This document shows positions 1 through 5,889 of a stretch of 9,892 nucleotides of DNA, piece by piece. This DNA comes from an uncultured Ruminococcus sp. (GTDB taxonomy: Bacteria; Bacillota; Clostridia; Oscillospirales; Ruminococcaceae), in NCBI GenBank assembly GCA_946186215.1, contig CAMHMM010000049.1, positions 1 through 9,892 on the forward strand, read 5' to 3'. A program made the position numbers and the translations under genes. Every line of letters starts with the position of its first letter. The first letter of the stretch is position 1. The notes beneath the pieces were generated by a model, which saw nothing but the letters and a program-made list of their open reading frames with translations, had not been told where the DNA came from and searched no databases.

Positions 1-203
1 CCCGCACTACAGAAGGAGCAGCCGTCCACGCCCTTTGTACCATCGATATTCGGGCAGGTAAAGCCTGCATTGAGGGATATCTTCATCACCTTGCAGCCGA
101 ATCTTTTTTTGAGATAATAGCTCTGCGTGTGGTATCGCTTGTTCGTATCGGAGTAGGGAAAGGACGGTTGGGACGGAGAATTTGACAAAATATCAGAAGT
201 CAT
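1..203 (-). CDS. Radical SAM protein, TIGR01212/YhcC-like (N-terminal part, cut by window edge)
   Basis: Only the first 67 residues are present; the gene continues beyond base 1. The translation contains NKRYHTQSYYLKKRFG (residues 21-36), then KISLNAGFTCPN and GCSFCSA. Cysteines 50, 62 and 65 form the C-x11-C-x2-C cluster that binds the radical SAM [4Fe-4S] cluster in the TIGR01212 (YhcC-like) family, which is related to Elp3-type enzymes. Family knowledge: members use S-adenosylmethionine for radical chemistry, and the substrate of most is not established. I chose the ATG at 203-201 because a GAGG lies 6 bases upstream (213-210); an in-frame ATG at 209-207 sits directly against that GAGG and is less likely. 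The start overlaps the end of the acidic-protein gene by 11 bases in another frame, so translation is probably coupled. Family assignment is confident; the reaction is unknown. Confidence 0.88.
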   Translation of the reverse strand, partial: MTSDILSNSPSQPSFPYSDTNKRYHTQSYYLKKRFGCKVMKISLNAGFTCPNIDGTKGVDGCSFCSA

Positions 204-483
204 CTGCATCCTCAAAGCTGTCGAGGAGATCTGATCCGCCCCCGAAAATATCGTCATCGTCATCATCTTCATCATCATCGAATATGCCCGCAATATCGTG
301 AAGCTCGTCGTACTCCTCGCCGAACTCGTCCTCATACTCCTCCTCAAGGTCGTCTTCATCATCACCGAGCACCATATCAAAATAGCGGGCAGCCCTCATT
401 GCCGCCATTTCATCGGTGTCGCCCTCTTCACGGAAGTCGTCAGCGTGCATCCTGCCGAGTATCATATTTTCAATAAATCCCAT
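193..483 (-). CDS. Small, highly acidic hypothetical protein (96 aa)
   Basis: I do not recognise this protein. About 40 of 96 residues are Asp or Glu, there is no lysine at all, and only four arginines, so it should be a strongly negative cytoplasmic protein. The N-terminal 35 residues (MGFIENMILG..., MAAMRAARYF) can form helix; residues about 39-60 are mixed Asp/Glu with Tyr and Phe; a run of ten acidic residues follows IAGIF; the tail ends SFEDADDF. No signal peptide or membrane segment is present. AGAGGG lies 7 bases before the ATG, so the start is well supported. It overlaps the downstream radical SAM gene by 11 bases, which suggests co-translation. A terminator-like hairpin separates it from the upstream secreted-protein gene, yet I see no convincing promoter of its own, so it may depend on read-through. 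Possible roles such as a partner of the radical SAM enzyme or a metal or basic-protein binder are inference only. Confidence 0.75.
   Translation of the reverse strand: MGFIENMILGRMHADDFREEGDTDEMAAMRAARYFDMVLGDDEDDLEEEYEDEFGEEYDELHDIAGIFDDDEDDDDDDIFGGGSDLLDSFEDADDF
210..213 (-). promoter_or_regulatory. Ribosome binding site deciding the radical SAM start
   Basis: GAGG on the minus strand, 6 bases before ATG 203-201. It lies inside the last codons of the acidic-protein gene and favours the second of two ATGs spaced 6 bases apart. Confidence 0.55.
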
Positions 484-511
484 AGCAATGCCCTCTTTTC
501 ATCATATCATC

Positions 512-540
512 AAAAATACCCCCCGCATCGCGGAGGGTAT
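512..540 (-). terminator. Intrinsic terminator after the anchored surface-protein gene
   Basis: On the minus strand, an 11-base arm (540-530) pairs with 526-516 with one mismatch around a 3-base loop, and five T residues (516-512) follow. It lies 37 bases after the stop of the 578-1312 gene and just before the ribosome binding site of the acidic-protein gene, so it may be leaky. Confidence 0.75.
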
Positions 541-577
541 GTTCTTCCCGTGACAGGTCACAGCACACGCGCTGCGA

Positions 578-1312
578 TCATCTGTACTTCTTTTTAAGGT
601 CGATAATGAAGTAAACTATACCGCCCACGATAGCCACTGCAAGAATAACGAACAGAGCCGTTGAAAGTGCTGAAAGGCCTTTATTCGGAGCCTTGGCAAG
701 GGATGTATCCACATCGCCCACATTCGGAAGAGTCTTGCCGTAGTTATCGGTGATGTTTATGTCCTCCACATAGCACACGACATCATCATAGGGTGTTGTA
801 ATGGGGAGCGAGATGCCCACCTTGGAATTCTTCAGTCCTGCGGGAACTGTAAGGGAAACCTTCAGATAATCATCTGGATATGAGGTAGGGATATTTGCTG
901 TCACCCACTGCTCGCCGTCAGAGAAAAGCAGGAGAGAATCTGTCTGCTTATTTACCTTCTTATTTACCTTTACATTTGCAGTAACAGTATAGCCGCCGAA
1001 GGAATCGAGCCCGAGATCTGCAGCATCGATATAGAAGCCGCCGTACTGATTGGAAACCTCCGAGGAGAAGGACTCAGCCATTTCAAGGCATCTGCCTGCA
1101 AGAGCGCCTGTATCGGATATCCTGAGTGTAAGATTGGTGTCGGAGGCGTTTCCGAACGAATGGATATAGGTCAGGGATTTTGTTGTGTCAAATGCGAAAG
1201 TAGCAGCATCTTCCTTGGTGACCGTTGCAGTACCTGTATCTACTGCCAGTGCTGTGGTTCCCATTGCAAGCGCGGACGCTGCCGCAAGAAAAAGTGACAA
1301 CAACTTTTTCAT
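578..1312 (-). CDS. Secreted, C-terminally membrane-anchored surface protein of unknown function (244 aa)
   Basis: Residues 1-23 are a classical Sec signal peptide (MKKLLSLFLAAASALAMGTT, cleavage probably after ALA23). Residues about 24-208 form a beta-rich extracellular part, and residues about 215-237 (ALFVILAVAIVGGIVYFII) form a membrane helix followed by a positive tail (DLKKKYR). This is a type I topology: ectodomain outside, short tail inside. There is no LPxTG sortase motif next to the helix; LPNVG at 195-199 is too far away. The patterning in residues 90-190 (GGFYIDAADLG, GYTVTANVKV, LKVSLTVPAG, VVCYVEDINIT) resembles a galactose-binding-like or carbohydrate-binding jelly-roll, but that is inference. 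The start at 1312 is chosen over an in-frame ATG 7 codons upstream because GGAGGT lies 8 bases before it and the signal peptide then begins at Met1. It has its own promoter, a possible structured leader and a terminator, so it is monocistronic or weakly linked to the acidic-protein gene. Confidence 0.88.
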   Translation of the reverse strand: MKKLLSLFLAAASALAMGTTALAVDTGTATVTKEDAATFAFDTTKSLTYIHSFGNASDTNLTLRISDTGALAGRCLEMAESFSSEVSNQYGGFYIDAADLGLDSFGGYTVTANVKVNKKVNKQTDSLLLFSDGEQWVTANIPTSYPDDYLKVSLTVPAGLKNSKVGISLPITTPYDDVVCYVEDINITDNYGKTLPNVGDVDTSLAKAPNKGLSALSTALFVILAVAIVGGIVYFIIDLKKKYR

Positions 1313-1320
1313 TTCAAAAT

Positions 1321-1326
1321 ACCTCC
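1321..1326 (-). promoter_or_regulatory. Ribosome binding site GGAGGT
   Basis: Perfect GGAGGT on the minus strand, 8 bases before ATG 1312-1310. It fixes the start of the anchored surface protein and excludes the ATG at 1333, which lies upstream of this site. Confidence 0.85.
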
Positions 1327-1338
1327 GAATCAAAGCTT

Positions 1339-1392
1339 ATGGGACATCTGTGCCCCGTGCCCTGCAGCACGGCATTCCGATCTTTGTCCCAT
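1339..1392 (-). promoter_or_regulatory. Possible structured 5' leader of the surface-protein gene
   Basis: The predicted transcript starts near 1400. On the minus strand, ATGGGACA (1392-1385) pairs perfectly with TGTCCCAT (1346-1339). Inside, CCGTGC (1372-1367) pairs with GCACGG (1360-1355) around a 6-base loop, leaving two unpaired internal segments between the stems. An 8-bp closing stem, an asymmetric internal loop and a 6-bp GC-rich hairpin 13 bases before the Shine-Dalgarno is the geometry of a cis-acting RNA element. It matches no riboswitch class I can recall. It could instead be an inverted-repeat operator or an mRNA-stabilising fold. Confidence 0.4.
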
Positions 1393-1406
1393 CATCATAC
1401 ACTACT

Positions 1407-1435
1407 ATTTTAAACTATTTTCTCGCTTTTGTCAA
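1407..1435 (-). promoter_or_regulatory. Sigma-A promoter of the anchored surface-protein gene
   Basis: Minus strand TTGACA (1435-1430), 17-base spacer, TAAAAT (1412-1407). Predicted start near 1400, giving a leader of about 88 bases. Confidence 0.85.
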
Positions 1436-1450
1436 TATCTTTTTAAAAAA

Positions 1451-1474
1451 AGTCGGCAAGCCGACAGCTGCTCG
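1451..1474 (+). repeat. Dispersed hairpin repeat, single copy (copy D)
   Basis: The core GTCGGCAAGCCGACAGCT matches, with one indel or a few substitutions, three copies at 5890-6151. GTCGG (1452-1456) pairs with CCGAC (1461-1465) around CAAG. The similarity to the copy at 5890 continues weakly to about 1487. It lies just upstream of the -35 box of the minus-strand promoter, in the same orientation as the tandem copies. Confidence 0.65.
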
Positions 1475-1603
1475 TTTGCTGTTTTGTATAAAGCCGCCCT
1501 TACGCCTGTTTACGGATTGCCTCCGGCATGAATCACGACAAACAAAGCTCAATATTTCCGGATGTTTTAACAGCACATGAAATAACAGCATTATACAATA
1601 GAG

Positions 1604-1654
1604 TTTTGTACAAAATTTACAAATTATATAATTTTATTGTCAACTGCTTGACAA
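1604..1654. promoter_or_regulatory. AT-rich palindromes and an inverted repeat covering a -35 box
   Basis: Three dyad symmetries lie side by side: TTTTGTACAAAA (1604-1615, perfect), AAATTATATAATTT (1621-1634, perfect), and TTGTCAA-CTGC-TTGACAA (1637-1654, 7-base arms). The last includes the -35 hexamer at 1648-1653. They may be a regulator-binding region or an UP-element-like AT tract. No regulator gene is in the window. Confidence 0.4.
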
Positions 1655-1676
1655 CACCGCTCTGATGTGGTAAAAT
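1648..1676 (+). promoter_or_regulatory. Sigma-A promoter of the secreted-protein gene
   Basis: TTGACA (1648-1653), 17-base spacer, TAAAAT (1671-1676). Predicted start near 1683, giving a leader of about 133 bases. Both hexamers and the spacing are identical to those of the divergent promoter at 1407-1435. Confidence 0.88.
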
Positions 1677-1770
1677 CAGTAAGTGGAAAGGTATGTTTTG
1701 ACGGATAAAGTGTATGCTGATGAGTTTCATACAGATGGACACACTGTCATCCATAACCGTAAATCAAGAA

Positions 1771-1795
1771 CATGAGGCTTCGGCCTTATATCATG
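1771..1795 (+). promoter_or_regulatory. UUCG-capped leader hairpin
   Basis: ATGAGGC (1772-1778) pairs with GCCTTAT (1783-1789), one G-U included, around a C(UUCG)G tetraloop. An alternative outer pairing joins CATGA (1771-1775) to TCATG (1791-1795). It ends about 10 bases before the Shine-Dalgarno AGAGGGA. Likely an mRNA-stabilising or translation-tuning hairpin; no downstream T-tract, so not a terminator. Confidence 0.45.
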
Positions 1796-1815
1796 AAGAT
1801 AGAGAGGGATATATC

Positions 1816-2559
1816 ATGAAAGTAACAGCTAAAAGAGCTATTGCAGCAGCATTGTCACTCATGATGATCGCAGCTACTGCTTCAACAGTTAATGCATCAG
1901 ACTATAGAAGAGGATATGCCGGCCCCGCAAGCGGCGGTGTAGGCGTTTATCCCGCAGGCGGTGGAAGCGTCGGCCCCACAGACGGCGACAGCTCTCCCCT
2001 TAAGACAGGTATCGTAAGGCCTCAGGATCTTCTCGACAACAGCGTTATCAGGATCCCCGATGACGGTGCTATCCTGCTTCCTTCTACTCTTGCAAAGATG
2101 GGACGAGACGGCGGTAGCTATACATTCAAGCAGGAAAACGGTGCATCCATGACCATCGACGGCAGCAGCGTAACAGATGCTTCTGCTTCCAAGAAGATCG
2201 GTGTCAAGATCGTTGCTTCCAAGAAGAGCAAGGCTGTCAAGGTCATCTTCCTCAGCGATACACCTGATTTCGGCTACACCGTAAAGGTAAGGATTCCCAG
2301 CAAGGTCTGCAAAGACATTGGTCTTAATGTCAAGACCGCAAAGGCTATGCATGTTTCCGACAGCGGAAAGGCAAGCAATTACGACGGCATCAGCGCAGGC
2401 CGCGACGGAAGCGTTACACTTTCTGCTTCTCACGCTTCCTACTACATCATCGCTTCCGCAGATACATTCGATGATGTTATGAACTCCGGCGACCTCGGCG
2501 GACTTTCCGAGAATGTAAGCGCAGGTGCAGCAACTGTTGACCTCGGCGTTGAGTTCTGA
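1816..2559 (+). CDS. Secreted protein of unknown function (247 aa)
   Basis: Residues 1-27 are a Sec signal peptide (MKVTAKRAIAAALSLMMIAA..., cleavage probably after VNA27). The mature part begins with a Gly/Pro-rich stretch (residues 33-60, GPASGG..GVYPAGGG) and continues as a beta-rich domain of about 150 residues (PDDGAILLPSTLAKM; KKIGVKIVASKKSKAVKVIF; YTVKVRIPSK; GSVTLSASHASYYIIAS). The closing G-S-V-T-L-S-A-S-H-A-S-Y-Y pattern resembles the last strand of beta-sandwich modules common in clostridial secreted proteins. There is no membrane anchor, sortase motif or catalytic signature. I chose ATG 1816 because AGAGGGA precedes it by about 7 bases and the signal peptide starts there; an in-frame ATG at 1714 would add 34 residues without signal character. 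Codon use is strongly biased (GCT, ATC, AAG, GAC), and with a consensus promoter and a strong terminator this suggests high expression. Confidence 0.88.
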   Translation: MKVTAKRAIAAALSLMMIAATASTVNASDYRRGYAGPASGGVGVYPAGGGSVGPTDGDSSPLKTGIVRPQDLLDNSVIRIPDDGAILLPSTLAKMGRDGGSYTFKQENGASMTIDGSSVTDASASKKIGVKIVASKKSKAVKVIFLSDTPDFGYTVKVRIPSKVCKDIGLNVKTAKAMHVSDSGKASNYDGISAGRDGSVTLSASHASYYIIASADTFDDVMNSGDLGGLSENVSAGAATVDLGVEF

Positions 2560-2579
2560 TAAACCTTAGAACATTATAA

Positions 2580-2609
2580 AGGCGGATCTGAAAAAGATCC
2601 GCTTTTTTT
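2580..2609 (+). terminator. Strong intrinsic terminator after the secreted-protein gene
   Basis: GCGGATCT (2582-2589) pairs perfectly with AGATCCGC (2595-2602) around GAAAA, followed by seven T residues (2603-2609). It isolates the secreted-protein gene from the muramidase operon. Confidence 0.95.
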
Positions 2610-2644
2610 GTCTGTTCTCACAGTCTGTATTTACATTTTGTATA

Positions 2645-2673
2645 TAGAAAAAGTCCACAGAATGTGATATACT
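2645..2673 (+). promoter_or_regulatory. Probable extended -10 promoter of the muramidase operon
   Basis: TGA-TATACT: extended TG at 2665-2666 and -10 at 2668-2673. The -35 region at the expected distance (2645-2650, TAGAAA) is poor, as is usual for extended -10 promoters. The start would be near 2680, 37 bases before the first ATG. Confidence 0.55.
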
Positions 2674-2716
2674 TTCCTTATCTTTTACGGAAATACCCAT
2701 TTTCACAGGTGATAAA

Positions 2717-3661
2717 ATGAACGAAAGACAGAGGATAAAACGCCTCTACGGATATATAATAATCGCGGCATTTGTTGTACTGATCATCGTCTGCGCTATA
2801 CTCACAGCGGCACTTATCAGGACAAAGACCGCACTGAAAGCAGATGAAGAATACATAAGCGCCCGCAATTCAAGGACATACACATATTATGGTGAAAGAG
2901 ACTATGTTCTGGTGGATGACCGCTCTATCGGGAATATGTGGCTCGCCCCCGTTGAGAATGTTCCCCTGCACGGGCTCGATTTTTCAAATATACGCTATGA
3001 CAAAAACGGCTACAAATACTATGAGCAGGACGGTGAGTGCATCACCCGCTTCGGCATAGATGTTTCATACCACAACGGCGATATCGACTGGGACAAGGTA
3101 AAGGCATCGGGCGTTGAATTTGTCATGATACGCACGGGCTACCGCGGCTATGACGAGGGCATCGTAAAGCCCGATGTAAAATTTGAGGAATACATCCGTG
3201 GCGCAGCTGCGGCAGGGCTTGACATAGGTGTGTATTTTTATTCTCAGGCGATCTCCGAGGAGGAGGCCGAAGAAGAAGCCGACTATGTTCTCACCGTTAT
3301 AGACGGCTATGATATCACCTACCCTGTTGTCTTTGACTGGGAACAGCCCTCTGAGGATTCTGCCCGCGCTGCTGACATAGATATCCGCACTCTCAACAGC
3401 TGTGCGACTGTTTTCTGCAACCGCATCGCCCGCGGCGGATATATCCCCATGGTGTATTTCAACAGGCCGACAGGACTTATGAAATTCGATCTCAATGTGC
3501 TGGCAGGCTTTGATATGTGGCTGGCGGAGTACAGGGATGAGCCTGTGTTCCCCTACAGATTCGCCATGTGGCAGTATGCCTCTGACGGTAATGTAGACGG
3601 CATCGAAAGCAATGTAGATCTCGATCTGTGCTTTGTGGATTATCCTGCAGAAAGACGATGA
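2717..3661 (+). CDS. Membrane-anchored GH25 muramidase (lysozyme family), 314 aa
   Basis: Residues about 12-34 (GYIIIAAFVVLIIVCAIL) are a single N-terminal membrane helix preceded by basic residues (RQRIKR), so the enzyme should face the cell wall. Residues about 112-311 are a glycoside hydrolase family 25 domain. It begins with the GIDVSYHNG motif (Asp115), continues with DWDKVKASGVEFVMIRTGYRG and IGVYFYSQA, and carries the catalytic Asp-x-Glu pair in VFDWEQ (Asp207, Glu209). It ends with MWLAEY (267-272), MWQYASDG (284-291) and a VDLDLCF strand. GH25 enzymes cleave the beta-1,4 bond between N-acetylmuramic acid and N-acetylglucosamine in peptidoglycan. The expected acidic residues are present, so activity is likely. 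AGGTGA lies 4 bases before the ATG. The MATE gene starts 4 bases after the stop. A housekeeping wall-remodelling role is inferred, since no phage genes are nearby. Confidence 0.95.
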   Translation: MNERQRIKRLYGYIIIAAFVVLIIVCAILTAALIRTKTALKADEEYISARNSRTYTYYGERDYVLVDDRSIGNMWLAPVENVPLHGLDFSNIRYDKNGYKYYEQDGECITRFGIDVSYHNGDIDWDKVKASGVEFVMIRTGYRGYDEGIVKPDVKFEEYIRGAAAAGLDIGVYFYSQAISEEEAEEEADYVLTVIDGYDITYPVVFDWEQPSEDSARAADIDIRTLNSCATVFCNRIARGGYIPMVYFNRPTGLMKFDLNVLAGFDMWLAEYRDEPVFPYRFAMWQYASDGNVDGIESNVDLDLCFVDYPAERR

Positions 3662-3665
3662 GTTT

Positions 3666-5027
3666 ATGACAAAAAACATGACTGAGGGCACGCCTCTCAA
3701 GCTGATACTGGAATTTGCCGCTCCCCTTTTTCTCGGCAATCTTCTTCAGCAGACCTATAACCTGATGGATGCGGCGATAGTCGGTCGCTACCTGGGTACG
3801 GATGCACTTGCGGCGGTAGGTGCGTCAAGCAGCGTGCAGTTTCTTGTGCTGGGCTTCTGCCTTGGCATATGCGCGGGCTTCGGTATTCCCTTTGCCACCC
3901 ATTTCGGCGGCGGAAAGCTCCGCAGGATGCGCCGCTCCATCTTCAACGGAGCGGTACTTGCGGCGGCATTTGCTGTCGTGATAACCCTTGCCTGCACCCT
4001 GCTCTGCGGAAATATCCTGCATCTGCTCAACACCGCAGAGGAATATTATGACAATGCCTACGCTTATCTGTTCATAATCTTTCTTGGCATACCCTTTACG
4101 ATATTCTACAATTTCCTTTCAAGTATGCTGCGTGCAGTAGGAGACAGCCGCACGCCGTTTATGTTCCTTGCCGTTTCCACAGTGCTAAACATCGGGATGG
4201 ATCTGCTTTTCATCATCGTGCTGAAAATGGGCTGTGCAGGCGCGGCTGCGGCTACGATCACCGCACAGGCCATAAGCGGCTTTTCCTGCTTTTTCTACAC
4301 CCTGCGCAGACAGCCTGTACTGCGGCTTACCAAGGAGGATATGATCCTGAGCGCCAAGGATATCGGCAATCACTTTATCATGGGCATACCTATGGGGCTC
4401 CAGTACAGCATCACCGCAATCGGCAGTATGTATATGCAGTCGGCCAACAACGGCCTCGGCGCAGTATACACCGCCGCATTCACTGCTGCTGCCCGCATAA
4501 AGCAGCTCATCTTCTGCCCGTTTGAAGCTATGGCCACCGCTGTGTCGGTATTTTGCAGCCAGAATGTGGGCGCGGGCAAGATCGACAGAGCCCGCAAGGG
4601 AATCATACAGGGGATGCTCACAGGTATCGGCTACGGTATCGCCGCAGGCGCGGGAATATTCTTCGGCGGGCGCGTCGTTTCTATGATATTCATTGACAGC
4701 TCGGAAACAGCGGTACTGGATGCCTCGGCGAAATATCTTTCCTGTCTGGGGCTTTTCTACTGGGTTATCGGCATACTCAACACCACAAGGCTCAGCACAC
4801 AGGGGCTGGGATTTTCGGGACGCGCCATTTTTTCGGGAGTGGCAGAGATGATAGCCCGCATAGTCGTTGCAAGCTATTTCGTACCGATATACGGTTATGA
4901 TGCGATATGCTTCTGCGATCAGTCCGCATGGGTACTGGCTACGATATACATTGCGCCTATGTGCTTCCACTGCCTGAAATTAGTTGAAAAACGGATAAGT
5001 TCAAAGCAAAAGACAGCAGCAATTTGA
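3666..5027 (+). CDS. MATE family efflux transporter (453 aa)
   Basis: This is a polytopic inner-membrane protein of the usual MATE length with about 12 hydrophobic segments. The N-terminus reads MTKNMTEGTPLKLI, then FAAPLFLGNLLQQTYNLMDA and IVGRYLGTDALAAVGASS, the typical opening of clostridial YoeA/NorM-like MATE proteins. IPFTIFYNFLSSMLRAVGDSRTP and PFEAMATAVSVFCSQNVGAG are further family signatures. MATE proteins export cationic drugs or metabolites in exchange for Na+ or H+; the substrate here is unknown. ATG 3666 is chosen because family members start this way. No good Shine-Dalgarno is visible, and the start lies 4 bases after the muramidase stop, so translational coupling is likely. 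The zinc-ribbon gene begins 16 bases after its stop. It could take part in export linked to the envelope, but a general drug or metabolite exporter is the safer reading. Confidence 0.95.
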   Translation: MTKNMTEGTPLKLILEFAAPLFLGNLLQQTYNLMDAAIVGRYLGTDALAAVGASSSVQFLVLGFCLGICAGFGIPFATHFGGGKLRRMRRSIFNGAVLAAAFAVVITLACTLLCGNILHLLNTAEEYYDNAYAYLFIIFLGIPFTIFYNFLSSMLRAVGDSRTPFMFLAVSTVLNIGMDLLFIIVLKMGCAGAAAATITAQAISGFSCFFYTLRRQPVLRLTKEDMILSAKDIGNHFIMGIPMGLQYSITAIGSMYMQSANNGLGAVYTAAFTAAARIKQLIFCPFEAMATAVSVFCSQNVGAGKIDRARKGIIQGMLTGIGYGIAAGAGIFFGGRVVSMIFIDSSETAVLDASAKYLSCLGLFYWVIGILNTTRLSTQGLGFSGRAIFSGVAEMIARIVVASYFVPIYGYDAICFCDQSAWVLATIYIAPMCFHCLKLVEKRISSKQKTAAI

Positions 5028-5043
5028 CACAGAGGGGAATAAT

Positions 5044-5886
5044 ATGAAGGTAAAATGCGATTACTGCGGCAACATGGTTGATGAGACCTATGACACCTGT
5101 CCCCAGTGCGGTGCGCCGATGTCAGGTGTCAACCGCATGGCCGCGCAGGAACCCCGCACCATTGTAGAACTGAAAAACTGGTACGCTGACCACAACCTTC
5201 CGCCCGAAAATGTAACACGCTTTTTTATAGGAAAGGATATAAAGGAGCCCCGCGCATTCGGCATTTACCGTGATGATAACGGTGACTTCGTCGTTTACAA
5301 GAACAAGGCAAGCGGTGAAAGGGCTGTGCGCTACCGCGGCTCTGACGAGGCGTATGCAGTAAACGAGCTTTATCAGCGCCTGCGCTCTGAGATAGTCAAT
5401 CAGAAAAGCCGCAATGCTGGTACACGCTCCGGAGGCGGCGGCTCAAAAAAGAGGTCGTCGGGAATCGGCTGTCTTGGGCTTGGATGTTCTTTTTACATAC
5501 TCGGGGCGACGATCCTTTTCATCCTGCTCAGCGTGGGCTACTTCCTGCTGTTCGACAAGACACCTGCCAGCGGCTACTACCGCTACGACGGCAAGGATTA
5601 CTACTACCAGAACTTCACATGGTATTATTACGACGATCAGTATGATGACTGGTTCGTTGACAAGGACACCGGCATCGGAGATATCATCAACTCCGATTCC
5701 ATGAATGAGTACAGCATCAGCAGCCACAACGGCAAAAGCTTTGAGGATTCCGACTGGTATGTTGAGTCCACCGGCCGCAGGAGCGACGACTACGACAGCG
5801 GCAATGACGGCTGGGACAACAACTACGACTGGGATGACGGCGACTCATGGGATGCCGGCGGCATGGACTGGGACTCCGACTGGTGA
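5044..5886 (+). CDS. Zinc-ribbon, single-TM protein with acidic aromatic-rich C-terminal tail (280 aa)
   Basis: The N-terminus is a zinc ribbon: Cys5-x2-Cys8 and Cys19-x2-Cys22, probably cytoplasmic. Residues about 38-118 form a compact alpha/beta domain (TIVELKNWYADHNLPP, RFFIGKDIKEPRAFGIYRD, DFVVYKNKASGERAVRYRGS, YAVNELYQRLRSEI) that I cannot name. A Gly/Ser/Lys/Arg linker (residues 125-140) leads to one membrane helix at about 146-170 (CSFYILGATILFILLSVGYF). The remaining 110 residues, probably outside, are extremely rich in Asp, Tyr, Trp, Ser and Gly. They start with the repeated YYRYDGKDYYYQNFTWYYYD block and end with tandem D-W/D-S-W dipeptides (WDDGDSWDAGGMDWDSDW). The function is unknown. 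The layout suggests a membrane sensor or scaffold with an exposed tail that could bind wall sugars or metal ions. GAGGGG lies 6 bases before ATG 5044. It is the last gene of the operon with GH25 and MATE. Confidence 0.85.
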   Translation: MKVKCDYCGNMVDETYDTCPQCGAPMSGVNRMAAQEPRTIVELKNWYADHNLPPENVTRFFIGKDIKEPRAFGIYRDDNGDFVVYKNKASGERAVRYRGSDEAYAVNELYQRLRSEIVNQKSRNAGTRSGGGGSKKRSSGIGCLGLGCSFYILGATILFILLSVGYFLLFDKTPASGYYRYDGKDYYYQNFTWYYYDDQYDDWFVDKDTGIGDIINSDSMNEYSISSHNGKSFEDSDWYVESTGRRSDDYDSGNDGWDNNYDWDDGDSWDAGGMDWDSDW

Positions 5887-5889
5887 TCG

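Noticed and set aside
253..283. CAT/CATC simple repeat
   Set aside because: It is the Asp-rich coding run of the acidic protein read on the other strand, not an independent repeat.
1185..1580. Plus-strand open frame over the start of the surface-protein gene
   Set aside because: Antisense to a confident signal peptide and promoter; no Shine-Dalgarno.
1717..1724. CTGATGAG, reminiscent of the hammerhead ribozyme core
   Set aside because: No following stem II with CGAAA and no cleavage-site NUH with matching stems; chance match in the leader.
1714..1815. Upstream in-frame extension of the secreted protein from ATG 1714
   Set aside because: No ribosome binding site, and it would bury the signal peptide 34 residues inside the protein.
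4185..4970. 261-codon minus-strand open frame opposite the MATE gene
   Set aside because: Antisense shadow of a confident MATE gene; no start signals.
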